From NCBI RefSeq assembly GCF_003627955.1, contig NZ_RBWS01000001.1:248001-312000 (forward strand): a stretch of 64,000 nucleotides of DNA, read 5' to 3'. The stretch comes from Sphingobacterium puteale (GTDB taxonomy: Bacteria > Bacteroidota > Bacteroidia > Sphingobacteriales > Sphingobacteriaceae). The notes beneath the pieces were generated by a model that had not been told where the DNA came from, did not search any database, and saw nothing but the letters and a program-made list of their open reading frames with translations. Position numbers and translations under genes: made by a program. The number at the start of each line of letters is the position of its first letter. Position 1 is the first letter of the stretch. Below are positions 18,452 to 33,858 of the stretch, in pieces.

Positions 18452-19879
18452 TTACCAATCGTCTGTACGGAAAGAACTTAAGGGCAAGCCATTGGCACCG
18501 AACACATCTCCGACAACGAAATCTTTAAATGCATAACGAACAGCCACTGGCTCCTCAACTTTGAGCGACGCTACAACAATGGTCTTTCCTTTCAAAACAG
18601 CGTTCGCAGGATAAAAAACCTGATCTTTACCCGCAATTTCAAAAGTCTTTATTTCTTTACTATATGAGGTCAGCCCTAGCGGTACATCCTTAAAAGAGAG
18701 TACTGCAGTATTGCCTTTAATTTCCAACTTTTCATAAACAGGACTTTTGAGATTTAGTGTACTAAAACCGTAACTATCGTGTAGCGCCAGGTAGGCCAAC
18801 CGTTCACCACTTTGCTGTTTATGTGATGGGTGGATGCAATTCTGTTCGCCCAAATCCAAGGTAACAGCCATCCCGGAATACGGAATTTTATCCAATGATT
18901 TACGCTGTGCATCCCGTAAATAGGCCGAATTGTATTTTCCCCCTACATGATAAGGCGGCAATGAAGCGTAATCAAATGGCGCAATTTGCATAAAATAAAA
19001 TGGAAGTTCATTATTTCCCCATAACGCACGGTACTTCTCGACCATCCGGGGAAATAAGACTTCATATTGATCTGGACGTTCGTAATTAGACTCACCTTGA
19101 TACCAAATGATACCTCGAATGCCATAACCGGCAATGGGATGAATCATACCATTGTATAACATGGTCGGTACGCGATTTTTATCTTTCAAGCCTTCCTCTT
19201 GTTTTGGGATTTTTATATCTTTCTGATCCGCCAGCCAAGATGCCTCCATCCAGGCTTCGATATTTGAACCGCCATAGCTGCTATGAATCAAACCGACAGG
19301 CACCCCTAAAGTTTTGCGCAGTTGTCGGCCGAAATAGTAGGCCGTTGCACTAAAACCGACCACAGACTGCGGTTCAACTTTTTTCCAAACACTTGGCTTG
19401 CTATCGGATGCAGGCTGTAACAAGGGATTGCGGGGTACGGTATAGATACGCAATTGATCGTCCCTTGAATTCATCATCGCTTCTGTACTGCCGAGGATGG
19501 GTTGCCCAGGATAGCCCTTTAAGGGCATTTCCATATTCGACTGGCCCGAACACAGCCAAACTTCACCGATTAAAATATCGTGCAGTTCAATCACATTTTT
19601 TTCTGAGACCTTGATCTGATAAGTTCCACCTGCTGCTGGTGTATTTACTACAATTTTCCATTGGCCAAGCTTGTCCACCTTCGCATGATATTTTTGCCCA
19701 TTCCAGGAGGCCTGTAAGGTTACTGTTGTCTGGGGGTCCGCCCAGCCCCATACCGGGACTTTACTTTGTTGCTGCAGCACCATCCCATCGGTAAAGAGAG
19801 CCGATAAACGTACTTTCGCCTGGCTACTCAATTGGGCCAACAGTAACACGATCGCAAAAAAACAAGTTTTCATTGTCAT
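18452..19879 (-). CDS. SASA/SGNH-type carbohydrate O-acetylesterase, copy 2
   Basis: A 475-residue secreted esterase with signal peptide (a start at MKTCFF, two codons in, is equally possible). It contains the nucleophile block GQSNMEMPLKG, the block WYQGESN and a C-terminal CIHPSHKQQSGERL segment with the catalytic His. It is clearly less similar to the copies at 334 and 62115 than those are to each other, so it may remove a different acetyl group. It lies between GH127 and the GH95-like gene with very short gaps and is surely cotranscribed. Confidence 0.85.
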   Translation of the reverse strand: MTMKTCFFAIVLLLAQLSSQAKVRLSALFTDGMVLQQQSKVPVWGWADPQTTVTLQASWNGQKYHAKVDKLGQWKIVVNTPAAGGTYQIKVSEKNVIELHDILIGEVWLCSGQSNMEMPLKGYPGQPILGSTEAMMNSRDDQLRIYTVPRNPLLQPASDSKPSVWKKVEPQSVVGFSATAYYFGRQLRKTLGVPVGLIHSSYGGSNIEAWMEASWLADQKDIKIPKQEEGLKDKNRVPTMLYNGMIHPIAGYGIRGIIWYQGESNYERPDQYEVLFPRMVEKYRALWGNNELPFYFMQIAPFDYASLPPYHVGGKYNSAYLRDAQRKSLDKIPYSGMAVTLDLGEQNCIHPSHKQQSGERLAYLALHDSYGFSTLNLKSPVYEKLEIKGNTAVLSFKDVPLGLTSYSKEIKTFEIAGKDQVFYPANAVLKGKTIVVASLKVEEPVAVRYAFKDFVVGDVFGANGLPLSSFRTDDW

Positions 19880-19890
19880 AAATTATCGCT

Positions 19891-21909
19891 TTAAAAAACT
19901 GGCATCCAAACGCTCATGTCTCCAAATGTACGGTTTCCCCAAGCAAAATAGGGCACTAAACGTAGCGGAACAGCCTCCGGCTTTCCATCAGATGTTTTCC
20001 GGTACAGCGAATTCCATTTCGTACTGTTTTTCCGATAGGCATTTCCCTCCAACAGAACAATATCTTGGCCCAGTATATTTTCATGTCTTGGCGCGAACTG
20101 TTCGCCTTGTTTCATTTTTAGATCAAAGATATTGATGTCCGCAGCCACATCCTGCTTTTCCAGACAATACACAATTGGTCCACGCATGACCGCAACCTGA
20201 TTGCGGGTTTCCTCGACCAATGGATTTGATTCCATCAAAGAAACATCCATGGGTAACCTAATTTCAATGCGATCCCCCTTTTTCAGCGGTCCGGCTAAAA
20301 GGGCATAGCCTTTCTCGATCGGTGCGTCTATTTTAACCTTGTTTTTCCATATTTCTGCCTTTCCAGCCCAACCCGGTATCCGTAGTTTCAAAGTATGATC
20401 GGAAGGAAACTCTTTTAAGGTGAAGGTGGCGGTTCCTTCCCATGGGTACCTGGATTCTTGTACAATGCTGATATGTTTGCCTTGGTATGTTGTATTCAAT
20501 TCATTTCCGCCATACAGGTTTACCGCAACGGCATCTGTGGATAGTCCGTAAGCATAGTTGGCTACTTCTGCAATCGTACGAACGATATTGGGTGGACAGC
20601 AATTAGATAATGAGATATAAGGAACCCGCTTTTTCGACCAGCGCTGCTGGAATGGAAGATCGGATGAATAACTCAATGGATTGGTATACAAAAATTTGTC
20701 GCCATCTAAACTAACCCCTGACAGTACGCTATTATAGAGCGCCAGTTCCAATATATCGATGTATTTTGCATCGCCCGTGAAATTAGCCATGCGCCAATTC
20801 CACAACATATTGCCAATATTTGCACAGCTCTCATTATGCGCAGTTAAGTTGGGCAATTGATAATCCCGCCCAAATGCCTGATGGATTTTCTGTACCTCAC
20901 TGGGATTATAGGAAGTTCCGTCAGGTGAGGTACCATCATACAGCGATCCCAGACCACCAGTAATGTACATTTTATGTTTAGTGACATCAGCCCAAATTTC
21001 AAAAAGGCGGTTGCTCAATGTGGTATCTGCAATCTCGGCACATAAGTCGGCAACTCCTGCATAGAGGTAGCTTGCCCGCACGGCATGTCCCGTGGCTTTA
21101 TGCTGCTTGCGGAATGGGATACGGTCCTGATTGTCGTCAGTACCATCCTCAATCTCACCTTTAATATCGATCAAGTGCTTGGCAAGTTCCAGGTATTTTT
21201 GGTCTTTGGTCGTCCGATAAAGTTCTACAGTACCCATATAATGAGAGGGACAGATCGCGTTTCGGGCCAAGGTCGGATTGGATTTTTTATAAAATCCATA
21301 CAGGTAGTCGGCTGCTTTGATTGCGATATCCAACAACTCACGTTGTCCGGTCGCCCGATAATGTATACATCCTGCTGTCATCAAATGCCCGATATTATAG
21401 GATTCAAAGCTCAGCCGATCTTGAAACTCAATATTTTGTCCCGATCGCTGCTGGTCAATTGTCGCCTTGGTATAAATATAGCCATCGGCACGTTGCGCTT
21501 TGCGGATAACGGGAATAACTTCATCCAGCATGTCAAGCAGCTTTTTATCTTTTGTCTGTGCATAGATTGCGCAGACAGCTTCCAATGTTTTGTAAAAATC
21601 GCCGTCATGAAAGGATGGCCCTGTATGTTCTCCTTTCTCCAAGCCTGCCGCAATTTCGAAATTCCGATAGGCGTGACTGATGGAAGCATCTGTATAAACG
21701 TGCCAGAGTTGTGGCACCATCTGCTCATAGCATGACTTTGTACGATCGGCCCAAAAACCTTTGGTCCATTGCACATCCCCCATATCGACCGCCTGTTGGA
21801 CGGCATAAGGGCTTGCGCCAGTATTTGTAATAGACTTTTCCTGGGCCTGGACCTGCCAGGCCGTCGCGAAGAAGAGACCCAGGATCAATAGTTTGCGCTT
21901 CGTTTTCAT
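19891..21909 (-). CDS. GH127 beta-L-arabinofuranosidase-family protein
   Basis: About 672 residues from MKTKRKL, which begins the signal peptide (the ATG six codons upstream overlaps GH106 and is less likely). Family signatures are clear: TKGFWADR near the N-terminus, HNESCANIG with the zinc-site Glu and Cys, and SNCCPPNIVR with the paired Cys, one of which is the catalytic nucleophile in HypBA1-type enzymes. GH127 enzymes act on beta-L-arabinofuranose, and related ones act on unusual RG-II sugars. Neighbouring GH106, SASA and GH95-like genes point to a complex pectin side chain as target. Confidence 0.9.
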   Translation of the reverse strand: MKTKRKLLILGLFFATAWQVQAQEKSITNTGASPYAVQQAVDMGDVQWTKGFWADRTKSCYEQMVPQLWHVYTDASISHAYRNFEIAAGLEKGEHTGPSFHDGDFYKTLEAVCAIYAQTKDKKLLDMLDEVIPVIRKAQRADGYIYTKATIDQQRSGQNIEFQDRLSFESYNIGHLMTAGCIHYRATGQRELLDIAIKAADYLYGFYKKSNPTLARNAICPSHYMGTVELYRTTKDQKYLELAKHLIDIKGEIEDGTDDNQDRIPFRKQHKATGHAVRASYLYAGVADLCAEIADTTLSNRLFEIWADVTKHKMYITGGLGSLYDGTSPDGTSYNPSEVQKIHQAFGRDYQLPNLTAHNESCANIGNMLWNWRMANFTGDAKYIDILELALYNSVLSGVSLDGDKFLYTNPLSYSSDLPFQQRWSKKRVPYISLSNCCPPNIVRTIAEVANYAYGLSTDAVAVNLYGGNELNTTYQGKHISIVQESRYPWEGTATFTLKEFPSDHTLKLRIPGWAGKAEIWKNKVKIDAPIEKGYALLAGPLKKGDRIEIRLPMDVSLMESNPLVEETRNQVAVMRGPIVYCLEKQDVAADINIFDLKMKQGEQFAPRHENILGQDIVLLEGNAYRKNSTKWNSLYRKTSDGKPEAVPLRLVPYFAWGNRTFGDMSVWMPVF

Positions 21910-21916
21910 GATTTCT

Positions 21917-24900
21917 TTATTTTGCATCTAGCCATAGTAATTCAACTTTCCCCTGCAAGCCCGAAGGCAGCAAGCCTTTCAGAAACTTGTCCGATGCCGT
22001 CGTTTTTATTTTCTTTTCTGCAGCGGGGTTTTCTTTTTCGTACAGCAAGCGATTGCCCCAGGTGTTGTACACTTTCACCCTGATTTTATTATCTCCTTGC
22101 CGGATAAAATCAGTCACATCGATCTGATAAGGTTTGGTCCAGACGACCCCAGCAGACTGTTCATTGACAAAAATTTCAGCCATGGATTCGATCGCTGAAA
22201 ACTCCAAATAAGCACGCTGTTTTTTACCAATTTCATGAACACGCAACGTTGTCTCATAGCTTCCGGAGCCAGCATGGTACCTAGTTTCATTGTCTGTACT
22301 GCTTGTCCAAAACTGAGGTTCCTGCTGTTTAAGCGTTTGTTTGTTGTGCAGCCCATCAGCCGTGAATGACCAGGGTTCTGTCAAGGCTGTTTTCCCGGAT
22401 AACTGATAGGTTGGTACATCAATCTTTTTATCAGTGGTTAACACAAAGCCGGATTGATAGGCTTCAAATGACAAGTCAAAAACTGTCCTATCCTTGATCA
22501 CTTTAAACGGTAGCACCGCCAGTTTGTCGCTTACCGGATCGTAACGGTATGCATATCGGTTATTTGTCCGTAAAGACAAAGTCGCTCTTTGCCTTAGGCT
22601 GTCCTGATTGGCCACAAAAAACAAATGGCCGCCATCGAAACGGCGATGGTTCCAAGAAATATGCGGATTGTCCCCTTCGTTGATCAGCACATCAGGAACA
22701 ATATTTAATGGACTAAAATTCTTGGATTCATAGTGTCCAACAAGCACCCGCCCTTTTCCGAGTTGTTTAACCTGTAATGTTGTATTTGTGAATGGCTCGA
22801 GATTGCTGAATAATTCTTTAAGCAAACTGCGATATTGTTGTGCTTTTTCATCCGTCAATTTGCCCCGCCAGGTCTGTGGTATATCTTGAAAAAGCACCGT
22901 AGCCCCTTGATTGACAAGACTCCTGATGCGTTCTAAGGTACGAAGGGAATACTGGCTACCATTCGGATTTAATGCTGTTTCTCCAGGCATCACAAGTAAA
23001 GAGTAAGCAATATGGTCCGCAAAAATCACCTTACCGTCTAGCACCCTAGTCTGGTTCCATAGTGCATCGGGATTGAAGGAATCGTAGGCATAGCCGCGTA
23101 GCGGATCAACCCAATCTTCGGGCCTATACATATTGGCTCCTGTAGTCACCCCCGCAACTTTCTGCATCGGTAAGCCGACATTGGCCAACAGAGAATCTGT
23201 CCGATGGACACGGCCTTCACCGATAATACCAGGCAGCACATTGACCAAAGCACTTGGAAGCAGGGATCTTCTGGGAATCTCTTCACCAATAAACACAGCT
23301 ACATCACGTACGGGTACCCCGTGTTGTAAGAGTTGTTGTGTCCGGATGGCATAATTCACCCATTCTTTACCGGGTTTCCACCAGGTTTGATCGCGCTGAA
23401 AATAGGTTCCGATACCATCCATGGTCATACCTGGTTTGCGGTCTAACCAAGGATTGTGGACATATACATGGTAAACTAGATTATTGATTCCCAAGGCGTA
23501 ATTTCTATCCTGAAGACTTTTCAGGAGTCGTGGATGTTCGTCCCATTGAGCCCGAATCTGGGTAAAGGCTTCGGACATCGTCACCTGTTTCCCATAAATA
23601 TGGCTTCCAGAAATGGCATCCAGGATATCAGCAGGTTTATCGTGCGAAGGGCTTCTGAGCCAAAACTCACCCATCGGACGATCGGTTGAAGCAAAATGGG
23701 CCAGCCCATCACCGACCATCACGGGAGCCGTGGCTTCGGCTGTAAATTCGACTCCGTATTCATCCGCTTTTTGGCGTAATGTCGCATAACCATTCTCCTG
23801 CAACAGCTCACTGATGGTCTGTCTGTAATCTTGCAAAAACGCTTCGGAATCTTCTACACTATTGACAAAACAACCTGTCAAAACAGGGAGATAGTCGGTC
23901 AAGTCATAACCCCGGCGTTTCAAAAACTCGTTCGGAAAACTTCGGGTCCAGTTTTGACTACCACATTCCCAAGAATCAATATGAAATACTGTGAGGACTT
24001 CTTTAGATAATTGCGGATCCACCTGTTTTTTAGCTGCCCCGAACCACTGGTCAAATTGAAAAGCGACAGTAGCCGCGTCTAATTTATCACATTCCAGACC
24101 TTTGCCTGCACCAGCAGTTTCGTTTTTATGTCCTGTGGAGGTATGTCCAACACGCAATATTTTCCACTTTCCTTCCGGCAGTGTCAGGTCGACACGACCT
24201 GCTTGGTCGGGACTGGGCAAACGGATAAGCTGTTGCTGCCCGACGATAGCGTCTTTGTCTACGGTGCTTGGTTCAGAGTTTTTTCCTACACGCCAGATTT
24301 CTCCCGTCTTTCCTTCGATCTGATTGACCTGCGCTTCTTCAAACAGACTGATGCCGTTTAATTTTAGCGAAGGTTTCCATTTACCGGAATCGAGGTCTTC
24401 GGCTCCAGGCTCACTGCTCACGGGATCGTAGACAAAACGGAAATATTTTGCTCTGGTATAGGGAATCAGGTGTGTGACGCCATTGTCCCAGTCCAACCAG
24501 CCCATTCTTGGGGATTCTAATTGTGTAATCTTCCGAAAATTTAGGCCATCATCGCTAGCCCAAACTTGCAAACGGTTCGCTTGGTAGTTGGATGCTGTCC
24601 ATTCAATTTTCAATGAATTGCAAGGGAAGGGCTGATCAAATGCATACTGTATCCAACCTGACGCAGCTGTTGCAAAATTTTGTTTATTCCCTCTTTCAGC
24701 CAGTCGTTTTAGATCTTCGCCATAGCTGTTGGATACGTGAACCTTCTCCGTAAAGCTTTTTCGCGGCGAATGTGTCAGTGGCAGTGCAAATAAGGCAATA
24801 TCTTCGTAATAGCCTTGTTGGGCTTGTGGTTGTGGCAATTGAACATTGCGCATCCGCTCGCCCTTGCTATCGATTACGGTATCGGCATGCACGACTTTCT

Positions 24901-25318
24901 GCATCGACTTCTCGGGACTGATCCATGGTCCCCCCGCGGTTGCAAATCCATCATTGGGCAATAAAGCTATTTTTACCCCATATTTTTTTGCTTCGTCGAC
25001 GATATATTTGAACATATCCCACCATGCTGGTGTTAACGTCTCTGTCGGTGGATCGAAAAGAGGCGGATTGGTTTTACCCTTGATCGGTGCCAGGTAGGCT
25101 CCTGCGATCTTATTTTCTGCCATCGCTTTCAGATCCGCAGTAATCCCTTCCTTGGAATAACTGGCATGCATAAAGTACCAAAATACCCATGGTTTTGCCT
25201 GTTCAAACGAATGTTGATCCAAAGGAACTAATGCCGTTGGAATACCTTTAATCTGTGCATTGCCGCTCAAACAGCCAAAAAGAAGACTTGTCCCTAATAG
25301 CAACTTAATCCTCGTCAT
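21917..25318 (-). CDS. GH106 alpha-L-rhamnosidase
   Basis: A 1133-residue secreted enzyme with signal peptide (about residues 1-21). The N-terminal barrel has the GH106 features KPWVFWYFMHASYSKEGI, GVKIALLPNDGFATAGGPW and FHIDSWECGSQNW. Jelly-roll domains follow, including a C-terminal beta-sandwich with TKPYQIDVTDF and KVYNTWGNRLLYE, as is usual in GH106. It releases terminal alpha-L-rhamnose, feeding the rha operon just downstream. It is the first gene of its unit, with a 152-base gap upstream. Length agrees with family members. Confidence 0.9.
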   Translation of the reverse strand: MTRIKLLLGTSLLFGCLSGNAQIKGIPTALVPLDQHSFEQAKPWVFWYFMHASYSKEGITADLKAMAENKIAGAYLAPIKGKTNPPLFDPPTETLTPAWWDMFKYIVDEAKKYGVKIALLPNDGFATAGGPWISPEKSMQKVVHADTVIDSKGERMRNVQLPQPQAQQGYYEDIALFALPLTHSPRKSFTEKVHVSNSYGEDLKRLAERGNKQNFATAASGWIQYAFDQPFPCNSLKIEWTASNYQANRLQVWASDDGLNFRKITQLESPRMGWLDWDNGVTHLIPYTRAKYFRFVYDPVSSEPGAEDLDSGKWKPSLKLNGISLFEEAQVNQIEGKTGEIWRVGKNSEPSTVDKDAIVGQQQLIRLPSPDQAGRVDLTLPEGKWKILRVGHTSTGHKNETAGAGKGLECDKLDAATVAFQFDQWFGAAKKQVDPQLSKEVLTVFHIDSWECGSQNWTRSFPNEFLKRRGYDLTDYLPVLTGCFVNSVEDSEAFLQDYRQTISELLQENGYATLRQKADEYGVEFTAEATAPVMVGDGLAHFASTDRPMGEFWLRSPSHDKPADILDAISGSHIYGKQVTMSEAFTQIRAQWDEHPRLLKSLQDRNYALGINNLVYHVYVHNPWLDRKPGMTMDGIGTYFQRDQTWWKPGKEWVNYAIRTQQLLQHGVPVRDVAVFIGEEIPRRSLLPSALVNVLPGIIGEGRVHRTDSLLANVGLPMQKVAGVTTGANMYRPEDWVDPLRGYAYDSFNPDALWNQTRVLDGKVIFADHIAYSLLVMPGETALNPNGSQYSLRTLERIRSLVNQGATVLFQDIPQTWRGKLTDEKAQQYRSLLKELFSNLEPFTNTTLQVKQLGKGRVLVGHYESKNFSPLNIVPDVLINEGDNPHISWNHRRFDGGHLFFVANQDSLRQRATLSLRTNNRYAYRYDPVSDKLAVLPFKVIKDRTVFDLSFEAYQSGFVLTTDKKIDVPTYQLSGKTALTEPWSFTADGLHNKQTLKQQEPQFWTSSTDNETRYHAGSGSYETTLRVHEIGKKQRAYLEFSAIESMAEIFVNEQSAGVVWTKPYQIDVTDFIRQGDNKIRVKVYNTWGNRLLYEKENPAAEKKIKTTASDKFLKGLLPSGLQGKVELLWLDAK

Positions 25319-25470
25319 ATCTTATCTTGTTCTTTGAAGCTATCCAAAAGTTTGGACAACCTATTTCTTTCAATTTTGAATGTATCCCCTTTATTCCGTC
25401 ATTTCAACTAGTTGACTCCTACAGGGTTTAACTTTACTTACTGGATATCTTCCTACTAATCTTCATTTAT

Positions 25471-30931
<5,461 letters not shown>

Positions 30932-30991
30932 ATGCAATGATGTATTTTTGTAGGTGCCCCGGGGAGCTTCCAATTTATTTTTGTGCATGGC

Positions 30992-32284
30992 CTATGTTTT
31001 TGCAGGTTTATATCCATTGAGCGCGAACCACAGTATGACAAGGTAGCAGGTTAAAGGGACACTGTATCCAATCTTTGTATTGTCATTGGCGGCATCAATA
31101 AGCATTCCTGTTAGGAATGGAAATACTGCGCCACCGACAATGGACATGATCAACCAAGAAGAGGCTTGTTTCGTCTCGTTCCCCAGCCCCGCAATACCCA
31201 GGGAAAAAATTGTTGGAAACATGATTGACATAAAAAAGCCAAGTCCGCCCAACGCATATAAGATCACCATTCCCGTCCCCGAAATGGCAACAGCTGCCAA
31301 TACTGCGCAGCAAACAGCATAAATTGCCAATAAACGCTGGGCTGTGGTATAACGCAACAATAGGGTACCGACAAAACGTCCGCCCATAAAGAGCAAACCA
31401 TATACACCTAGGAAATACCCCGCGGTCTTCTCATCGACACCGGCTCCCTGCTGTGCCATACGAATAAAAAAACTGGTCACACAAACCTGCGCTCCAACAT
31501 AGAAAAACTGTGCGATTACAGAAAAACTCAAATGCTTATGCCGAAGTACTGCGAATAAACCAGAATTTTGCGCCTTCTCTCCTTCCTTCTTTTCACCCTG
31601 AATTTCAGGCAGTTTAACAAACAAAAAGACTAACGCTACGACTAACAAGATTAAACTTAATATCAAATAAGGCATTTTTACGGAAGACGCTTCATGAAGC
31701 AGATACGCTAACCGGTTGCTCTCCGACATAGCCGCCAGTTCCGTTTCTGAATAGCTCCTACCCGACAAAATAAAGGTAGTACCTACAACTGGAGCGACCA
31801 TTGCCGCCAATCCATTAAAGGAGGCGGCCAAATTAAGCCGATGTGTTGCTGCTTCGGGCTTACCCAAAACTGCAGCATAAGGATTAGCCGCTGTTTCCAA
31901 TAAGGCTAGTCCACAACCAATAATAAATAATGCCAGCAAGAAGAGCTCATACATACGATGATCTGCCGCAGGGATAAATAGAAATGCACCGACGGAGAAT
32001 GTAACCAGTCCTATAATAATGGACAATTTATACCCCCATTTGCGCAAAACATAACCCGCCGGCAGTGCCATAATGAAATAAGCGAAGAAAACTGAAGTAT
32101 CAACCAGTGCCGACTGGCTATTATTCAGCTGACAGGCTTTTTTCAAATGCGGGATCAGCACACCATTTAAATTATGAGCCATACCCCATAAGAAAAATAG
32201 GCTGACAATCAGAATAAAAGGAAGCAGATAGCCTTTACTAGATGTCTCTGTTAACTTGATCGATGATTTTGTACCAATTTCCAT
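30992..32284 (-). CDS. FucP-like MFS sugar transporter with altered key Asp
   Basis: A 430-residue membrane protein with about 12 hydrophobic segments and FucP-family motifs LFFLWGMAHNLNGVLIP and LLETAANPYAAVLG. In E. coli FucP, Asp46 (in NNLND) and Glu135 (in LETAAN) carry protons and bind the sugar. Here the Glu is kept (E130) but the Asp position is Gly (G41, in HNLNG). The substrate or coupling may therefore differ from L-fucose:H+ symport. It is the last gene of the SBP-CoA-transferase operon (11 bases after the MaoC gene), so it may import that pathway's substrate. Confidence 0.8.
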   Translation of the reverse strand: MEIGTKSSIKLTETSSKGYLLPFILIVSLFFLWGMAHNLNGVLIPHLKKACQLNNSQSALVDTSVFFAYFIMALPAGYVLRKWGYKLSIIIGLVTFSVGAFLFIPAADHRMYELFLLALFIIGCGLALLETAANPYAAVLGKPEAATHRLNLAASFNGLAAMVAPVVGTTFILSGRSYSETELAAMSESNRLAYLLHEASSVKMPYLILSLILLVVALVFLFVKLPEIQGEKKEGEKAQNSGLFAVLRHKHLSFSVIAQFFYVGAQVCVTSFFIRMAQQGAGVDEKTAGYFLGVYGLLFMGGRFVGTLLLRYTTAQRLLAIYAVCCAVLAAVAISGTGMVILYALGGLGFFMSIMFPTIFSLGIAGLGNETKQASSWLIMSIVGGAVFPFLTGMLIDAANDNTKIGYSVPLTCYLVILWFALNGYKPAKT

Positions 32285-32295
32285 ATGCTTATCGG

Positions 32296-32748
32296 TTAAA
32301 TTGACGCTTCCTTGCGTTTTACCAATAGGATATGGTCTGCGACCAACACCACCACACCATGTTGATTGATAATTTCAACATGTTCAACTACGGTACCAAA
32401 TTCAGGCTTTTTTGCATCGGATTTTTCAGAAATAGTCACCTCTGCGTGGATGGTATCGCCAATAAATACAGGCTTGACAAAACGAAGGCGATCGTAGCCT
32501 TTGGAAAACGCTTCCGGATTAATAACTGAGGCCGTCAGTCCGATACCGATTGCAAAGATCATTGTGCCGTGCGCAATACGTTGTCCAAAGGGTTGGGTCT
32601 TGCACCATTCCGCATCGAGGTGATGGGGGAAGAAATCGCCTGTATGTCCGGCATGAACAACAAAATCTGTTTCGGTGATCGTGCGGCCCAATGTTGTCCG
32701 TTTATCGTTTAATATATAATCTTCAAAAAAAATAGATTCGAAATGCAT
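32296..32748 (-). CDS. MaoC-like (R)-specific enoyl-CoA hydratase / dehydratase
   Basis: A 150-residue cytoplasmic hot-dog protein. The hydratase 2 motif is present as [13 protein letters not shown], with the expected Asp (residue 38) and His (43); the Asn usually found in GDxNPxH is replaced by Phe. [11 protein letters not shown] is the second conserved block. The family adds or removes water on acyl-CoA thioesters. Lying with two CoA-transferases and a Gfo/Idh dehydrogenase, it suggests chemistry on a CoA-bound acid, but the substrate is unknown. It is 36 bases after the Gfo/Idh gene and 11 before the transporter gene. Confidence 0.85.
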   Translation of the reverse strand: MHFESIFFEDYILNDKRTTLGRTITETDFVVHAGHTGDFFPHHLDAEWCKTQPFGQRIAHGTMIFAIGIGLTASVINPEAFSKGYDRLRFVKPVFIGDTIHAEVTISEKSDAKKPEFGTVVEHVEIINQHGVVVLVADHILLVKRKEASI

Positions 32749-32784
32749 AATTTAATTTAATGTTGGTTTTAAGGCTTTGTTTCT

Positions 32785-33858
32785 TTACCCCTTTGCTATG
32801 GGTTGCCCCCCTTGGGCACTGCTTTGATAAGCAGCCTCTACAACGGCCATGGTATGGATTACATCTTCAACTGCGGCTGGTAATACCGCTATTTCACCCA
32901 GTTTAAAACGCATCAAGCTGCCCATGCTGCCGATGAAAGCATCGGGAAACCAAGTTCCCTCGATCGGGTAGGTCACCCATTCCGGTTGGCTGCCGTCTGT
33001 TGGCTTGATACAATATTCAAACACATCAGATACCCCATGCGGATAATCCATCAGCAAACCCATTGTCGCTTTGATAGCCCCCTTGGTACCTTCCCATTTG
33101 ATATAGCTTTCTTCATGCTTTGGCCCGAATTCGTGGTCATGGTTGGTATTGACAACTGCATGCAGGGTATCACCATAGTCAAATAATAAGGTTGTCCTAC
33201 TGGAGGATAAATCTTTAGCCGGGTGTTTTAATGTTTTTGCATAAACCGATTCAGGATTGCCCAGAAAGGAGCGAATCAAATCGATATAATGCACACTGTG
33301 ATACAGAATTTCCAAGCGTGGGTGTACCATGACATGGGGAAAGAGTTGCCAAGGTGTATGCACCGATACGCGTACTTCCATATCGTAAAGTTCACCGATA
33401 TAACCTTGCTCGATCAACCAACGTGCGGCGTTTACAAATGGTGCCTGCCGAAGCTGACAGTTGATTGCAGCTACCAAGCGTTTACGTTGACAGACTTCCA
33501 ATATCGCTTGACTATCGGTATAATAATCGCCCATAGGCTTCTGAATCAATACAGCCGCACCATTGGGTAAGGCCTCCAAAGTCTCGATAAATTTATTCGG
33601 CATAATGGTTACATCATAAACCGCGTTTTCAGGAGCTTGTGCAACAGCATCTTCCACCGTATCGTAAACATATGGAATGCCAAATTCTACTGCCAATGCT
33701 TCTGCTTTCGCCTTTGTACGATTGACAATACCATGCACATGAAAACCTGCCTTACGGTAAGCCGGGAGGTGTGCATCTTTCACTATACCACCTGCACCTA
33801 TAATAATAATCGGCAAAGCAGTCTGGGGTAAAATCGCTTTATAAGGGATATCTATCAT
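32785..33858 (-). CDS. Gfo/Idh/MocA-family oxidoreductase (CoA-transferase operon)
   Basis: About 357 residues, cytoplasmic. The Rossmann nucleotide-binding motif is IIIGAGGIVKDAHLPAY, the family Lys motif is IQKPMGDYY, and YHSVHYIDLIR carries the typical His/Asp of the catalytic face. It should oxidise or reduce a hydroxyl of a sugar or sugar acid with NAD(P). Two starts are possible: the ATG at 33858 makes an ATGA overlap with the stop of the gene upstream, and one at 33864 adds two residues. It stands between a substrate-binding-like gene and the MaoC gene. Confidence 0.85.
   Translation of the reverse strand: MIDIPYKAILPQTALPIIIIGAGGIVKDAHLPAYRKAGFHVHGIVNRTKAKAEALAVEFGIPYVYDTVEDAVAQAPENAVYDVTIMPNKFIETLEALPNGAAVLIQKPMGDYYTDSQAILEVCQRKRLVAAINCQLRQAPFVNAARWLIEQGYIGELYDMEVRVSVHTPWQLFPHVMVHPRLEILYHSVHYIDLIRSFLGNPESVYAKTLKHPAKDLSSSRTTLLFDYGDTLHAVVNTNHDHEFGPKHEESYIKWEGTKGAIKATMGLLMDYPHGVSDVFEYCIKPTDGSQPEWVTYPIEGTWFPDAFIGSMGSLMRFKLGEIAVLPAAVEDVIHTMAVVEAAYQSSAQGGQPIAKG

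Noticed and set aside
21085..21735. Plus-strand open frame of 216 codons opposite GH127
   Set aside because: Antisense shadow of a conserved coding sequence, without domain, signal or neighbour support.
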